From Sulfurimicrobium lacus (GTDB taxonomy: Bacteria; Pseudomonadota; Gammaproteobacteria; Burkholderiales; Sulfuricellaceae), in the NCBI RefSeq assembly GCF_011764585.1, contig NZ_AP022853.1, forward strand, positions 3,009,501 to 3,073,500: a stretch of DNA of 64,000 bases, written 5' to 3'. The position numbers and the translations under genes were made by a program. Below, in pieces: positions 46,050 through 56,623 of this stretch. Below the pieces are notes generated by a model. It made no database searches, was not told the origin of the DNA, and saw only the letters and a list, made by a program, of their open reading frames with translations. Position 1 is the first letter of the stretch. Every line of letters begins with the position of its first letter.

Positions 46050-46586
46050 ATGACAGCATTATTGCGCGCCCTGCACGCCGACATCACCACCCTGGCGGTC
46101 GACGCCATCGTCAACGCCGCAAACTCGTCGTTGCTGGGCGGGGGCGGCGTCGACGGGGCGATTCATCGGGCTGCAGGCCCTGAACTGCTTGAGGAATGCC
46201 TCACGCTGGGCGGGTGCGAACCGGGCGACGCGAAGCTCACCAAAGGCTACCGATTGCCGGCCAGATACGTCATTCACACCGTCGGACCGGTGTGGCATGG
46301 CGGCGCCAGTGGTGAAGCTGGAATTCTGGCCTCGTGCTATCGTCGCTCGTTGGCAATCGCGTCAAAACTCGAGCTGGAAAGCATCGCGTTTCCCGGCATC
46401 AGCACCGGTGTCTACGGCTACCCCGTCGAGCTCGCTGCCGCGGTTGCCGTCGAGAGCGTTCGTTCGGCATTGCCGGAATGCCCGTCGCTGCGCGAGGTGA
46501 TTTTCTGCTGTTTTTCCCAGCCGGACCTTAAAATCTATCAACGCCTTCTCAACGATAGAATCGGCAAGGATGAAAAATGGCGCTGA
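46050..46586 (+). CDS. Macrodomain protein, O-acetyl-ADP-ribose deacetylase type
   Basis: 178-aa macrodomain: [41 protein letters not shown] and [15 protein letters not shown] are the ADP-ribose-binding loops of the YmdB/MacroD class, with the catalytic Asn/Asp present. It hydrolyses O-acetyl-ADP-ribose or mono-ADP-ribosyl groups in characterised members. Its end overlaps the next gene by 10 bases. Confidence 0.95.
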   Translation: MTALLRALHADITTLAVDAIVNAANSSLLGGGGVDGAIHRAAGPELLEECLTLGGCEPGDAKLTKGYRLPARYVIHTVGPVWHGGASGEAGILASCYRRSLAIASKLELESIAFPGISTGVYGYPVELAAAVAVESVRSALPECPSLREVIFCCFSQPDLKIYQRLLNDRIGKDEKWR

Positions 46587-47500
46587 ACAGCATTCTCATG
46601 TTCCTGACCCTGACCGGCATCTATGAACCATCCGCCATCCAGCAGCTTCCTGACGGGCGTTTTCTGGTCGTCGAAGATGAAAAACAGCACCCGTTCAGCC
46701 TGGTCAGGATCGGCTCCGACGGGCGCATCAGCACCGCTCCGCTGGACCGGGGGGCGTTAGGCGCCGACGATGATTTCCGCAAGCTGGATGATCTTGAAGG
46801 CATCACTCTCGACCGGTCGGGTCATATCTACGCCCTCACCTCGCACTCGCGCAACAGCGAGGGCGAAGAAAAAAAGTCCCGCGACAAGCTGGTCCGCTTC
46901 CGCATCGAGGGTGACCGCGTGGTCGCGCCGATGGTGGTCAGGGGACTGAAGCCCGCCTTGGTGGCGGCACACCCCGTTTTGGCGGAGGCCGCCGGGATAC
47001 TGGACGTCAAGAACGACGGCGGGCTCAATATCGAGGCACTGGAAGTCAGCCCCGACCAGCAACGCCTGCTGATCGGCTTGCGCAGCCCCTTGCTCGACCA
47101 GCGGGCCATCATCGCCGAGCTCGAAAACCCCGCCGCGATTTTCGACGCTGGCGAGCCCCCCAAAGTCTCGGCCACCCTGACAACGCTGGACCTCGGCGGG
47201 AACGGGATTCGCGGCATGGCCTACCTGCCCTCCCTTGGCGGCTATCTTGTGATCAGCGGTCCCGTCGCACGCGAGCAGGTGCAATTCCGGCTCTGGTTCT
47301 GGAGCGGCCGTCGCGGCGAGGCGGCGCGAAGCGTCAGCGTTCCCGGCTTGCAGGGCTTCGAGCACGCCGAAGGGGTCAGTTCCGCCGTGATCGACGGCCA
47401 GCAACGCATCATTATCGTCAGCGACGACGGCAGCCGGGACGAAGGCCGCTTCGCCCGCTATCTGCTGCTCGACCCCAAACAACTGCAGATTGCGCCCTGA
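46577..47500 (+). CDS. DUF3616-like beta-propeller protein
   Basis: 307-aa protein built of repeated beta blades ([89 protein letters not shown]). It resembles DUF3616/esterase-like phytase propellers. The N-terminus is weakly hydrophobic, so export is uncertain. Coupled to the macrodomain gene by overlap. The function is unknown. Confidence 0.78.
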   Translation: MALNSILMFLTLTGIYEPSAIQQLPDGRFLVVEDEKQHPFSLVRIGSDGRISTAPLDRGALGADDDFRKLDDLEGITLDRSGHIYALTSHSRNSEGEEKKSRDKLVRFRIEGDRVVAPMVVRGLKPALVAAHPVLAEAAGILDVKNDGGLNIEALEVSPDQQRLLIGLRSPLLDQRAIIAELENPAAIFDAGEPPKVSATLTTLDLGGNGIRGMAYLPSLGGYLVISGPVAREQVQFRLWFWSGRRGEAARSVSVPGLQGFEHAEGVSSAVIDGQQRIIIVSDDGSRDEGRFARYLLLDPKQLQIAP

Positions 47501-47532
47501 GCATGCGCCAGACAACCTGAGAAATTACAGCG

Positions 47533-47745
47533 ATGCATCCCGAAGATTTACAACGCCTGGTAACCACCGTCATGCCCTACGGCAAGCACAAGGGTCGCCT
47601 GATTGCCGACCTGCCCGGACAGTACCTCAACTGGTTTGCCCGCGAAGGCTTTCCGCCTGGCGATATCGGCCGCCTCCTGGCGTTGATGCAGGAACTGGAC
47701 CACAACGGCCTGTCCTCCCTGCTTGACCCCTTGCGAAAAACATAA
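47533..47745 (+). CDS. DUF3820-family small protein
   Basis: 70-aa protein with the family core MPYGKHKGRLIADLPGQYLNWFAREGFP and a helical tail. It matches DUF3820, annotated as a putative quorum-sensing-regulated factor in some genomes, without a proven role. ATG 47533 is 32 bases after the propeller gene, probably in the same transcript. Confidence 0.88.
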   Translation: MHPEDLQRLVTTVMPYGKHKGRLIADLPGQYLNWFAREGFPPGDIGRLLALMQELDHNGLSSLLDPLRKT

Positions 47746-47777
47746 ATCACTCGGACGCCGAGCGCAGGGATTCCGAC

Positions 47778-48425
47778 ATGAACGCAGCACACCGTCCGGG
47801 CGCGATGCGACACTTCATTTTCCTGATTGTCGCCATCGCTCTTGTTGCCGCCTGCGGCAAGGCAAAAGAAGAGGCGCTTCCTCCCGGCAGCCAGGTTCTG
47901 GCGCTGGGCGACAGCCTGACCGCGGGCAACGGCGTGACGCCCGACGAGGCGTGGCCCAGCCTGCTGGCGAAAAGGACGGGGTGGCATGTAATCAATGGCG
48001 GCGTGAGCGGCGACACCAGCGCTGATGCCTTGCAACGTTTGCCTGCGCTGTTCGACGAACACAAGCCTGTTCTCGTCCTGGTCACACTGGGCGGAAACGA
48101 CATGTTGCGCCGCCTGCCCCGGGAAGAAACCGTCGCCAATCTGGAAAAGATACTCGCGCAGATAAAGGCACACGGCGCAAAGGCGGTCCTGCTAGCCACG
48201 CCGAAGCCGAGCGCGGCTGCGGCTGCTTTTCGAAGCCTGTCCGCAGCCGATTTCTACCAGGAAGTGGCCGATGCGCAGCACGTTCCGCTGATTGAAGACG
48301 CGGTCGCCGACGTGCTTTCCGATCCTCAGATGAAGGGCGACTCACTGCACCCGAATGCCGCGGGCCATAAAATATTGTCCGAGAAGATTTTCGACGCCTT
48401 GAAATCGGTCGGCTATGCCCGCTAG
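47778..48425 (+). CDS. tesA: SGNH/GDSL arylesterase (TesA-like) lipoprotein
   Basis: 215-aa SGNH hydrolase. Block I LALGDSLTAGNGV holds the nucleophile Ser, block III GGNDMLRRL the Asn, and block V DSLHPNAAGH the Asp-His pair. A lipobox-like LVAAC precedes it, so the protein is probably a periplasmic lipoprotein. The start at 47778 has AGGGA; a second ATG at 47805 gives a shorter signal. Thioesterase/lysophospholipase activity is typical. Confidence 0.93.
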   Translation: MNAAHRPGAMRHFIFLIVAIALVAACGKAKEEALPPGSQVLALGDSLTAGNGVTPDEAWPSLLAKRTGWHVINGGVSGDTSADALQRLPALFDEHKPVLVLVTLGGNDMLRRLPREETVANLEKILAQIKAHGAKAVLLATPKPSAAAAAFRSLSAADFYQEVADAQHVPLIEDAVADVLSDPQMKGDSLHPNAAGHKILSEKIFDALKSVGYAR

Positions 48426-48450
48426 CTTACTGGGCAGGCTGTCCATGTTG

Positions 48451-49302
48451 CTACGCGGCTCTCAATCCCACGCTGACGCGTTCCAGACCGGCCAGATCGC
48501 GGATGGTCTCCACCTCTGAGAATCCCTGCTGGCGCAGAATGTCGCGGCAGCCTTCGCCCTGGTTGTAGCCGTGCTCGAGCAGCAGCCAGCTGCCCGGATT
48601 GAGATGCTGGGGCGCGGCAGCGGCGATGCGGCGGATGTCGTCCAGGCCGTCCGCCCCGGAGGCCAGCGCGGACAAGGGTTCGAAGCGCACGTCGCCGCGC
48701 TGCAGGTGCGGATCGCCAGCCTCCACGTAGGGCGGATTGGAAACGATCAGGTCGAAGGTTTGCGCGCCGAGCGCGCCGAACCAGTCGCTGTGCAGCAGGC
48801 ACAGGTTGGGCACTTGCAGCCGCGCTGCGTTGTCGCGCGCCACGCCCAGCGCCTGCGGCGACTGGTCCACCGCCGTAACCGCCGCCAGTGGCCGGCTCCT
48901 GGCGATGCTGATGGCGATGGCGCCGCTGCCGGTGCCGAGATCGAGCACCTTGCAGGGCTGGTCTTCGGGAATGCGCGCCAGCGCCAGTTCGACCAGCAGT
49001 TCGGTTTCGGGACGCGGGATCAGCACGGCCGGCGTAGTCTTGAATTCCAGCCCGAAGAATTCCCGGCGGCCGATGATGTAAGCGATCGGTTCGCCCGCGA
49101 GGCGGCGCGTCAGCAGGGCTGAGTAGCTTTGTGCGGCGGGTTCCGCCAAGGCTTCGCGGTCGTGGCCGATGAGCCAGGAGCGCGCCACGCCGAGCGCTTC
49201 ACACAGGAGAATCTGGATTTCCAGCCGCGCTTCGCGCGGATCGAGGTCGAGGTCCTGCTGCAGTCTCCGGCTGTCCTGCGCCAGGACCTCAGCCAGCGTC
49301 AC
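48451..49302 (-). CDS. prmC: Release factor glutamine methyltransferase
   Basis: 283-aa N5-glutamine methyltransferase that methylates the Gln of the GGQ motif in release factors. The SAM site DLGTGSGAIAI (121-131) and the catalytic NPPY (189-192) are intact. It lies 2 bases after prfA, whose product is its substrate, in the conserved hemA-prfA-prmC order. Confidence 0.97.
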   Translation of the reverse strand: MTLAEVLAQDSRRLQQDLDLDPREARLEIQILLCEALGVARSWLIGHDREALAEPAAQSYSALLTRRLAGEPIAYIIGRREFFGLEFKTTPAVLIPRPETELLVELALARIPEDQPCKVLDLGTGSGAIAISIARSRPLAAVTAVDQSPQALGVARDNAARLQVPNLCLLHSDWFGALGAQTFDLIVSNPPYVEAGDPHLQRGDVRFEPLSALASGADGLDDIRRIAAAAPQHLNPGSWLLLEHGYNQGEGCRDILRQQGFSEVETIRDLAGLERVSVGLRAA

Positions 49303-49304
49303 AA

Positions 49305-50387
49305 TCAGTTATCCCCGGCCAGGCTCGCCAGCATCTCCGCCTGGTGCTCGGCCATCAGCGCGCCGGTGATTTCGTCCATGTCGCCGTCCATGATCTGGTC
49401 GATCTTGTACAGGGTCAGGTTGATGCGGTGGTCGGTGATGCGCCCTTGCGGGAAGTTGTAGGTGCGGATGCGCTCGGAGCGGTCGCCGCTGCCGATCAGG
49501 GACTTGCGCGTGGCCGCTTCCTTGGCGTTGCGCTCGCGCATCTGCACGTCCATGATGCGCGCCGCCAGCACGCTCATGGCCTGCGCCTTGTTCTTGTGCT
49601 GCGAGCGGTCGTCCTGGCATTCCACCACGATGCCGGTGGGCAGGTGGGTGATGCGGATCGCCGAGTCGGTCTTGTTGATGTGCTGGCCGCCGGCGCCGGA
49701 AGCGCGGAAGGTGTCGATGCGCAGGTCGGCGGGGTTGAGGTTGACCTCGGCCACTTCGTCCGCCTCGGGCATGATGGCGACGGTGCAGGCGGAGGTGTGG
49801 ATGCGGCCCTGCGTTTCGGTGGCCGGGACGCGCTGCACGCGGTGGCCGCCGGACTCGAACTTGAGCTTGGAATAGGCGCCCTGGCCGATGATCTTGGCGA
49901 TCACTTCCTTGTAGCCGCCCATTTCGCCCGGGCTTTCCGAGACGATCTCCACCTGCCAGCGCTGGCGCTCGGCGTAGCGCGTGTACATGCGGAACAGGTC
50001 GCCGGAGAACAGCGCCGATTCGTCGCCGCCGGTGCCGGCGCGGATTTCCAGGAACACGTTGCGCTCGTCGTTGGGGTCCTTGGGCAGCAGCAGCTTCTGC
50101 AGGTCGAGTTCGATCTGCTCCAGCCGCGCCTTGCCTTCCTCGATTTCGGCCGCGGCGAATTCCTTCATTTCCGGGTCGGCAAGCATCTCCTGGGCATCGC
50201 GCATGTCCTGCTCGCACTGTTGCCAGGCATGGTACTGCGCCACCACCGGCGTGAGATCGGAATGCTCGCGCGTCAGCTTGCGGTAGTTGTCCATGTTGCT
50301 GGTGATATCGGCGCTGGAAAGGAGCAAATTGAGCTCTTCCAGCCGCTCGCTGAGGGAGGCGAGCTTGGCCAGGATAGATAACTTCAT
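49305..50387 (-). CDS. prfA: Peptide chain release factor 1
   Basis: 360-aa RF1, reading UAA and UAG. The catalytic GGQ is at 233-235 ([14 protein letters not shown]) and the codon-recognition tripeptide PAT at 188-190 lies in [12 protein letters not shown]. Full length for the family. Middle gene of hemA-prfA-prmC; 6 bases follow hemA. RF1 would terminate at the TAG found inside the H+-ATPase gene. Confidence 0.98.
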   Translation of the reverse strand: MKLSILAKLASLSERLEELNLLLSSADITSNMDNYRKLTREHSDLTPVVAQYHAWQQCEQDMRDAQEMLADPEMKEFAAAEIEEGKARLEQIELDLQKLLLPKDPNDERNVFLEIRAGTGGDESALFSGDLFRMYTRYAERQRWQVEIVSESPGEMGGYKEVIAKIIGQGAYSKLKFESGGHRVQRVPATETQGRIHTSACTVAIMPEADEVAEVNLNPADLRIDTFRASGAGGQHINKTDSAIRITHLPTGIVVECQDDRSQHKNKAQAMSVLAARIMDVQMRERNAKEAATRKSLIGSGDRSERIRTYNFPQGRITDHRINLTLYKIDQIMDGDMDEITGALMAEHQAEMLASLAGDN

Positions 50388-50393
50388 TGCGAG

Positions 50394-51644
50394 CTACTCG
50401 TGGTGGATGTGGTAAAGGCGCCGCAGCAGTGCTTCCAGCTCGGTGCGTTCGTCGCCGCTGATGTGGTTGAGCGCGTGGCTAGGGATATGCAGGAATTTGT
50501 TGGTCAGCGCCCGCGCCATCAGTTCCATCACCTGCTGCGGGTCTTCACCGCGCGCCAGCAGGCGCTGGGCGTGTTCGAGTTCCTGGCGGCGGAAACGGTC
50601 GGCATGGTCGCGCAAGGCGCGGATGGTGGGGACGATTTCGCGCGTTTCCATCCAGTCCACGAAGCTGCGCACGCGCGATTCGACGATACACTCGGCTTCC
50701 GCCGCGGCGACCTGGCGGCTGTCCATGCCTTCCTGCACCACTTGCGCGAGATCGTCCACGCTGTAGAGAAAAACGTCGTCCATCTCGCCGACTTCTTCCT
50801 CGATGTCGCGCGGCACGGCCAGGTCGACCATGAACATGGGGCGGTGCTTGCGCGCCTTGATGGCGCGTTCGACCATGCCCTTGCCCAGGATCGGCAGCGG
50901 GCTGGCGGTGGAAGTGACGATGATGTCGTAGGCCGCCAGGTGGTCGGGCAGATCGTTGAGCGTGATGGCCCCGCCGCCGAAGCGTTGCGCCAGCAGATCG
51001 GCGCGTTCCAGGGTACGGTTGGCGACCAGGATGTGCTTGGGACGCTGGGCGGCGAAATGGTTGGCGCACAGCTCGATCATTTCGCCGGCACCGATGAACA
51101 GTACGTTCTGCTCGTGGATGCTGGGGAAAATGCGCTGCGCCAGGCGCACCGCGGCGGCGGCCATGGACACCGAGTTCGCGCCGATCGCGGTGGTGCCGCG
51201 CACTTCCTTGGCTACCGAGAAGGTGCGCTGGAACAGCTTGTGCAGCAGGGTGCCCATGGTGCCGGCCTGCTCGGCGGTTTTCACCGCCTGCTTGAGCTGC
51301 CCGAGGATCTGGGTCTCGCCCAGCACCATGGAATCCAGCCCGCTGGCGACGCGGAAAGCGTGCTTCACCGCTTCCTGCTTGGGCAGCGTGTAAAGATACG
51401 GCTCGATGGCGTGGGTCTTGAGCTGGTGGAACTCGGCCATCCACTCGATGGCCTGTTGCGGCTCTTCGGTATTGCAATAGACTTCGGTACGGTTGCAGGT
51501 GGAGAGGATCGCGGCTTCCTTGACCGGCCGATGGTCGACCAGGTCCAGCAGCGCCTGTTTCAGGTTCTCGGCATGAAACGCCACTTGCTCGCGAATGGCG
51601 AGCGGTGCGGTGTGGTGGTTTATACCGAAAGCAAAAAGCTGCAT
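50394..51644 (-). CDS. hemA: Glutamyl-tRNA reductase
   Basis: 416-aa HemA, first step of C5-pathway tetrapyrrole synthesis. N-terminal [17 protein letters not shown], the catalytic Cys in [16 protein letters not shown]-binding [14 protein letters not shown] and the C-terminal dimerisation domain are complete. The start at 51644 is the usual [10 protein letters not shown]. It heads the hemA-prfA-prmC operon; 86 bases separate it from trhP upstream. Confidence 0.98.
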   Translation of the reverse strand: MQLFAFGINHHTAPLAIREQVAFHAENLKQALLDLVDHRPVKEAAILSTCNRTEVYCNTEEPQQAIEWMAEFHQLKTHAIEPYLYTLPKQEAVKHAFRVASGLDSMVLGETQILGQLKQAVKTAEQAGTMGTLLHKLFQRTFSVAKEVRGTTAIGANSVSMAAAAVRLAQRIFPSIHEQNVLFIGAGEMIELCANHFAAQRPKHILVANRTLERADLLAQRFGGGAITLNDLPDHLAAYDIIVTSTASPLPILGKGMVERAIKARKHRPMFMVDLAVPRDIEEEVGEMDDVFLYSVDDLAQVVQEGMDSRQVAAAEAECIVESRVRSFVDWMETREIVPTIRALRDHADRFRRQELEHAQRLLARGEDPQQVMELMARALTNKFLHIPSHALNHISGDERTELEALLRRLYHIHHE

Positions 51645-51730
51645 TAATTAAGGAAACGACCGGTTAAAGGGTTGAAAAGTATACCGTAAATTGGGGCTCT
51701 CGAGGCGGCTTCCAAGCCCCCTCGCAGCAT

Positions 51731-53071
51731 TTAGGACACGAACCTCGCCACCATGCCATGCGAAAAATTCCCGGGCGGCAAGGGAATGCGCACTGTCCAG
51801 CCGCTGCCCGGCGCCGCGCTGATGGCTTCGCCCGCCATGTTTTCCATGCGTTCCAGGTCGACCACACGGTTGCCGTCGGGCAACAGGATTTCCAGCCGGT
51901 CGCCCACCACGAAGCGGTTCCTCACGTTGATCTCCGCCATGTTGCTGGCGGCATCGAAGGCGACGATATCGCCCACGTACTGGCTCTTGGCGCTTTCGGA
52001 GTAGCCGCGCAGGTAGTTCTGGTGTTCCGCCGTGTGGTGGCGCTGGTAGAAGCCGTCGGTGTAGCCGCGGTTGGCGAGCGTTTCCAGCGAGGACAGCAGA
52101 TTGAGGTCGAAGCTGCGCCCGGCCATCGCGTCGTCGATGGCGCGACGGTAAACCTGGGCGGTGCGCGCCACGTAATAGGAAGACTTGGTGCGCCCCTCGA
52201 TCTTGAGCGAGTCGATGCCCATCCTGGTCAGGCGCTCGACGTGTTCCACCGCGCGCAAGTCCTTGGAATTCATGATGTAGGTGCCGTGCTCGTCCTCCAT
52301 CACCGGCATCAGCTCGCCGGGACGGTTCTGCTCTTCCAGCAGGTACACCTTGTCCGCCAGCGGGTGGCGCGGCAGGCTGCCGCACTCGGACAGCGCGCTT
52401 TCCTGCATCTGCGCGGAAAAGTCGGCGCGGATCACCCCGGCGGCGTCCTCCTCGCCCTCGTGCACCTTGTAGTCCCAGCGGCAGGAATTGGTGCAGGTGC
52501 CCTGGTTGGGGTCGCGGTGATTGAAATAGCCGGACAGCAGGCAACGGCCCGAATAGGCGATGCACAGCGCGCCGTGGACGAAAACTTCGAGTTCCATGTC
52601 GGGACATTGCTGGCGGATTTCCTCGATCTCGTCCAGCGACAGCTCGCGCGACAGGATCACCCGCGTCAATCCCATGCTTTGCCAGAATTTCACTGCCGCG
52701 TAGTTGACCGTATTGGCCTGCACGGAGAGATGCACCGGCACTTCCGGCCATTTCTCCCGCACCATCATGATCAGGCCGGGGTCGGCCATGATCAGCGCGT
52801 CCGGCTGCATGGCGATGACCGGCTGCATGTCGGCCATGTAGGTCTTGACCTTGGCGTTGTGCGGCATGAGGTTGCTGGCGACGAAGAATTTCTTGCCCAG
52901 GCTTCTGGCCTCTTCTATCCCCACACGCAGCTCTTCCAGCTTGAATTCGTTGTTGCGCGCGCGCAGCGAGTAGCGCGGCTGGCCGGCGTACACCGCGTCG
53001 GCGCCGAAAGCGAAGGCGGTGCGCATTTTTTCCAGCGAACCGGCGGGAAGGAGGAGTTCGGGTTGTTTCAT
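51731..53071 (-). CDS. trhP: U32-family tRNA hydroxylation protein (TrhP/YegQ)
   Basis: 446-aa peptidase U32 family member, like YegQ/TrhP, which is needed for 5-hydroxyuridine formation in tRNA. N-terminal PELLLPAGSLEKMRTAFAFGADAVYAG, the Cys cluster MELEVFVHGALCIAYSGRCLLSGY and GTCTNSCRWDYK (Fe-S or metal ligands) are complete. ATG 53071 has no ribosome site. Only 42 bases separate it from divergent dnaE. Confidence 0.94.
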   Translation of the reverse strand: MKQPELLLPAGSLEKMRTAFAFGADAVYAGQPRYSLRARNNEFKLEELRVGIEEARSLGKKFFVASNLMPHNAKVKTYMADMQPVIAMQPDALIMADPGLIMMVREKWPEVPVHLSVQANTVNYAAVKFWQSMGLTRVILSRELSLDEIEEIRQQCPDMELEVFVHGALCIAYSGRCLLSGYFNHRDPNQGTCTNSCRWDYKVHEGEEDAAGVIRADFSAQMQESALSECGSLPRHPLADKVYLLEEQNRPGELMPVMEDEHGTYIMNSKDLRAVEHVERLTRMGIDSLKIEGRTKSSYYVARTAQVYRRAIDDAMAGRSFDLNLLSSLETLANRGYTDGFYQRHHTAEHQNYLRGYSESAKSQYVGDIVAFDAASNMAEINVRNRFVVGDRLEILLPDGNRVVDLERMENMAGEAISAAPGSGWTVRIPLPPGNFSHGMVARFVS

Positions 53072-53072
53072 T

Positions 53073-53110
53073 GGGTGGTAAAATTGCACAAAGGAAAAAT
53101 TATACCACCC
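53073..53110. promoter_or_regulatory. Symmetric intergenic region between trhP and dnaE
   Basis: GGGTGGTAAAATT (53073-53085) and AATTATACCACCC (53098-53110) are inverted repeats with one mismatch, filling the 42-base gap. On the minus strand the right arm contains a consensus TATAAT (53104-53099) for trhP, while on the plus strand TTGCAC lies 17 bases or less before the dnaE start. Confidence 0.55.
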
Positions 53111-53113
53111 CCT

Positions 53114-56100
53114 ATGAGCAGTCCCTCTTTCATCCACCTTCGCCTCCACAGCGAGTTCTCCATCACCGACGGCATCGTGCGTCTGGACCAGGGCAAGGAC
53201 CATTCCTGCCCGCCGGTCGAGCGCGCCAAGGCCGACGGCATGCCCGCCCTGGCGCTGACCGACCTCAACAACCTGTTCGGCATGGTCAAGTTCTACAAGG
53301 CGGCGCGCGGCAAAGGGGTCAAGCCCATCATCGGCTGCGACGTGTGGGTGGAGAACGAAAACAACCGCGACCAGCCCGGCCGCCTGTTGCTGCTGTGCCA
53401 GAACCGGGCTGGCTACGGCAATTTGTGCGAACTGCTGTCGCGCGCTTTCCGCAGCAACCAGTACCGCGGCCGCGCGGAAATCAGCAAATCCTGGCTTTCC
53501 GAGGGTTTCGGCGAGGGGCTGATCGCCCTCTCCGGCGCGCATCTCGGCGACATCGGCCAATCTCTGCTGAACGGCAACGAGGCGCAGGCGCGCCAGCTGG
53601 CAAAAGACTGGGCGGCATGCTTTCCGCAGCGCTTCTACCTCGAACTGCAGCGCACCGGCGCGCCGCAGGCAGAGGAAGCCCTGCAGCAGACCATCGCCCT
53701 GGCCGGGGAACTGGATTTGCCGGTGGTGGCAACCCACCCTATCCAGTTCCTCGACGAGGACGACTTCCGCGCCCACGAAGCCCGGGTGTGCATCGCCGAA
53801 GGCTACGTGCTGGGCGACCAGCGCCGTCCCAAGCATTTCACCGAGCAGCAGTATTTCAAGAGCCAGGCCGAGATGGCCGAACTGTTCGCCGACGTGCCCG
53901 AGGCGCTGGCCAACAGCGTGGAAATCGCCAAGCGCTGCAACCTCACTGTCGAGCTGGGCAAGAGCAAACTGCCGCTCTTTCCCATCCCGGAGGGGATGAC
54001 CGAGAACGACTACCTGGTGATGCGAGCGGAGGAAGGCCTGGCCGTGCGCATGAAGGAGCTGTACCCGGACGAAGCCAAGCGCGCCGAGCAATACCCGACT
54101 TATACCGACAGGCTCAAATTCGAAACCGCGACCATCATCCAGATGGGTTTCCCCGGCTACTTCCTGATCGTGGCCGACTTCATCAACTGGGCCAAGCACA
54201 ACGGCGTGCCGGTGGGACCCGGGCGGGGCTCCGGCGCCGGTTCGCTGGTGGCCTATTCGCTCGGCATCACCGACCTCGACCCGCTGCGCTACGCCCTGCT
54301 GTTCGAGCGCTTCCTCAACCCGGAACGGGTGTCCATGCCCGACTTCGACGTGGATTTCTGCCAGGAAACCCGCTACAAGGTGATCGACTACGTGCGTCAC
54401 CAGTACGGCGAGGACGCGGTGTCGCAGATCGCCACCTTCGGCACCATGGCCGCCAAGGCGGTGCTGCGCGACGTGGGGCGCGTGCTGGACATGTCCTATA
54501 CCTTCTGCGACGGCCTCTCCAAGCTGATCCCCGCCCAGCCGGGCAAGTTCGTCACCCTCGACCAGGCGCTGGTCGAGGTGCCCGACCTCAAGGAGCGCTA
54601 CGACAACGAGGAGGAAGTGCGCGAGCTGTTCGAGCTGGCGCGCAAGCTCGAAGGCATGACCCGCAACGTCGGCATGCACGCCGGCGGCGTGCTGATCGCG
54701 CCGGGCAAGCTGACCGACTTCTGCCCGCTGTACGTCGCCTCCGGCTCCGAGGCCGTGACGGTGTCCCAGTTCGACAAGGACGACGTGGAAGCCGTCGGCC
54801 TGGTCAAGTTCGACTTTCTGGGCCTGCGCAACCTGACCATCATCGAGCTGGCGGTCAAATACGTCAAACAGCTCGACCCGGCTTTCACCGGCCCGCTCGA
54901 CACGCAGCATTTCGACGACCCGGCGGCCTACGACATCCTGAAAAAGGCCAACACCACCGCGGTGTTCCAGCTCGAATCGGACGGCATGAAAAAGCTGCTG
55001 GCCAAGCTGCAGCCGGACCGCTTCGAGGACATCATCGCCGTGCTGGCCCTCTATCGCCCCGGTCCGCTGGGCTCCGGCATGGTCGACGACTTCATCCTGC
55101 GCAAGAAAGGGCAGCAGAAGATCGACTATTTCCACGACGACCTGAAAGCCTGCCTGACGCCCACCTACGGCGTGATCGTGTACCAGGAACAGGTGATGCA
55201 GATCTCCCAGATCATCGGCGGCTACACCCTCGGCGGCGCCGACATGCTGCGCCGCGCCATGGGCAAGAAGAAAGCCGAGGAGATGGCGGAGCACCGCGCC
55301 ATTTTCAGCAAGGGCGCGGACGAAAAGGGCTACGGCGCGGCGCTCGCCATGCGCCTGTTCGACCTGATGGAGAAGTTCGCCGAGTACGGCTTCAACAAGT
55401 CCCACACCGCCGCCTACGCCGTGGTTTCGTACCAGACGGCATGGCTCAAGGCGCACTACCCCTCCGCCTTCATGGCCGCCACCCTGTCCTCGGAACTGGA
55501 CAACACCGACCAGCTCAAGGTGTTCTACGAGGACACCCTGGCCAACAAGGTCAAGGTGCTGGGACCGGACATCAACGTTTCCAACTACCGCTTCGAGCCG
55601 GTCTCGCGCACTGAAATCCGCTACGGCCTGGGCGCGGTCAAGGGCACCGGCGAGCAGGCGGTCGAGTCCATCGTCGCCGAGCGCCAGGCAGGCGGGCCGT
55701 TCCGCGACCTGTTCGACTTCTGCCGCCGGGTCGACAAGCGCATCGTCAACCGCCGCACCATCGAGGCCCTGGTGTGCGCCGGCGCCTTCGACGCCGTCAC
55801 CGACCACCGCGCCAGCTTGCTGGCTTCGGTGGGACTGGCGATGGAATCGGCCGAGCAGCACAACCGTTCGATCAACCAGGCCAGCCTGTTCGGCGCAGAA
55901 ACCGCGGGAGACTCGGCCGAAAACATGGTGGACGTGCCGCGCTGGGGCGACGGCGAGCGTCTGCTCAACGAGAAGAAAAGCCTCGGATTCTATTTCAGCG
56001 GCCATCCCTACGACGCGCACCGCAAGGAGCTGTCCGCCTTCGTCCGCACCAAGCTGGCCGACCTTGGGCCGCAGCAGCAGCCGACCCTGATGGCCGGCGT

Positions 56101-56569
56101 GATCTACGCCATCCGCACCCAGATGACGCGGCGCGGCAAGATGGCCTTCGTCACCCTCGACGATGGCAGCGGCCGCCAGGACATCGCGGTCTACAGCGAA
56201 ATGATCGACGCCCACCGCGACCTGCTCAGGGAAGACCAGTTGCTGGTCGTCGAGGGCAAGGTCAGCAAGGACGATTACTCCGGCGGCTTCCGCGTCGCGG
56301 TGGACAAGCTGATGGACCTCACCGCGGCACGCACCCGCTTCGCCAAGACCATGCGCCTCAACTGCAACGGCGCAAGCAATGCCGCCACCCTGAAGGAACT
56401 GCTGGCGCCCTACCGCAACGGCGGCTGCCCGGTACGCATCGCCTACCGCAATGCGGGGGCCAACTGCGAGCTGGAGCTGGGCGAGGGCTGGCGCGTGCAG
56501 CTGCACGACAACCTGTTGAAAAGCCTGAAGGAAAGATTACGCGAGGAGAACGTGCAAGTCGTATATTAG
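53114..56569 (+). CDS. dnaE: DNA polymerase III alpha subunit
   Basis: 1151-aa replicative polymerase. N-terminal PHP domain (FIHLRLHSEFSITDGIVR). Catalytic Asp412 and Asp414 in MPDFDVDFCQE and Asp567 in VKFDFLGLRNLTI. The fingers, beta-binding region and the C-terminal OB fold (GKMAFVTLDDGSGRQDIAVYSE) are complete; length is normal. The start at 53114 gives the canonical N-terminus. Essential. Confidence 0.98.
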   Translation: MSSPSFIHLRLHSEFSITDGIVRLDQGKDHSCPPVERAKADGMPALALTDLNNLFGMVKFYKAARGKGVKPIIGCDVWVENENNRDQPGRLLLLCQNRAGYGNLCELLSRAFRSNQYRGRAEISKSWLSEGFGEGLIALSGAHLGDIGQSLLNGNEAQARQLAKDWAACFPQRFYLELQRTGAPQAEEALQQTIALAGELDLPVVATHPIQFLDEDDFRAHEARVCIAEGYVLGDQRRPKHFTEQQYFKSQAEMAELFADVPEALANSVEIAKRCNLTVELGKSKLPLFPIPEGMTENDYLVMRAEEGLAVRMKELYPDEAKRAEQYPTYTDRLKFETATIIQMGFPGYFLIVADFINWAKHNGVPVGPGRGSGAGSLVAYSLGITDLDPLRYALLFERFLNPERVSMPDFDVDFCQETRYKVIDYVRHQYGEDAVSQIATFGTMAAKAVLRDVGRVLDMSYTFCDGLSKLIPAQPGKFVTLDQALVEVPDLKERYDNEEEVRELFELARKLEGMTRNVGMHAGGVLIAPGKLTDFCPLYVASGSEAVTVSQFDKDDVEAVGLVKFDFLGLRNLTIIELAVKYVKQLDPAFTGPLDTQHFDDPAAYDILKKANTTAVFQLESDGMKKLLAKLQPDRFEDIIAVLALYRPGPLGSGMVDDFILRKKGQQKIDYFHDDLKACLTPTYGVIVYQEQVMQISQIIGGYTLGGADMLRRAMGKKKAEEMAEHRAIFSKGADEKGYGAALAMRLFDLMEKFAEYGFNKSHTAAYAVVSYQTAWLKAHYPSAFMAATLSSELDNTDQLKVFYEDTLANKVKVLGPDINVSNYRFEPVSRTEIRYGLGAVKGTGEQAVESIVAERQAGGPFRDLFDFCRRVDKRIVNRRTIEALVCAGAFDAVTDHRASLLASVGLAMESAEQHNRSINQASLFGAETAGDSAENMVDVPRWGDGERLLNEKKSLGFYFSGHPYDAHRKELSAFVRTKLADLGPQQQPTLMAGVIYAIRTQMTRRGKMAFVTLDDGSGRQDIAVYSEMIDAHRDLLREDQLLVVEGKVSKDDYSGGFRVAVDKLMDLTAARTRFAKTMRLNCNGASNAATLKELLAPYRNGGCPVRIAYRNAGANCELELGEGWRVQLHDNLLKSLKERLREENVQVVY

Positions 56570-56589
56570 AAATTAATTATATAAAGTGC

Positions 56590-56618
56590 TTGCGCAGGAA
56601 ATTATAATATTAGATAAT
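56590..56618 (+). promoter_or_regulatory. Candidate promoter after dnaE
   Basis: TTGCGC (56590-56595), 17-base spacer, GATAAT (56613-56618). No gene follows on this strand before the terminator at 56701, so it would make a short RNA. Confidence 0.4.
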
Positions 56619-56623
56619 TCTTA

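Noticed and set aside
51731-56506. A 1591-codon open frame on the minus strand across dnaE and trhP
   Set aside because: Only its end is trhP; the rest is the antisense shadow of dnaE in GC-rich DNA, with no domain and a His/Gly/Gln-rich translation.
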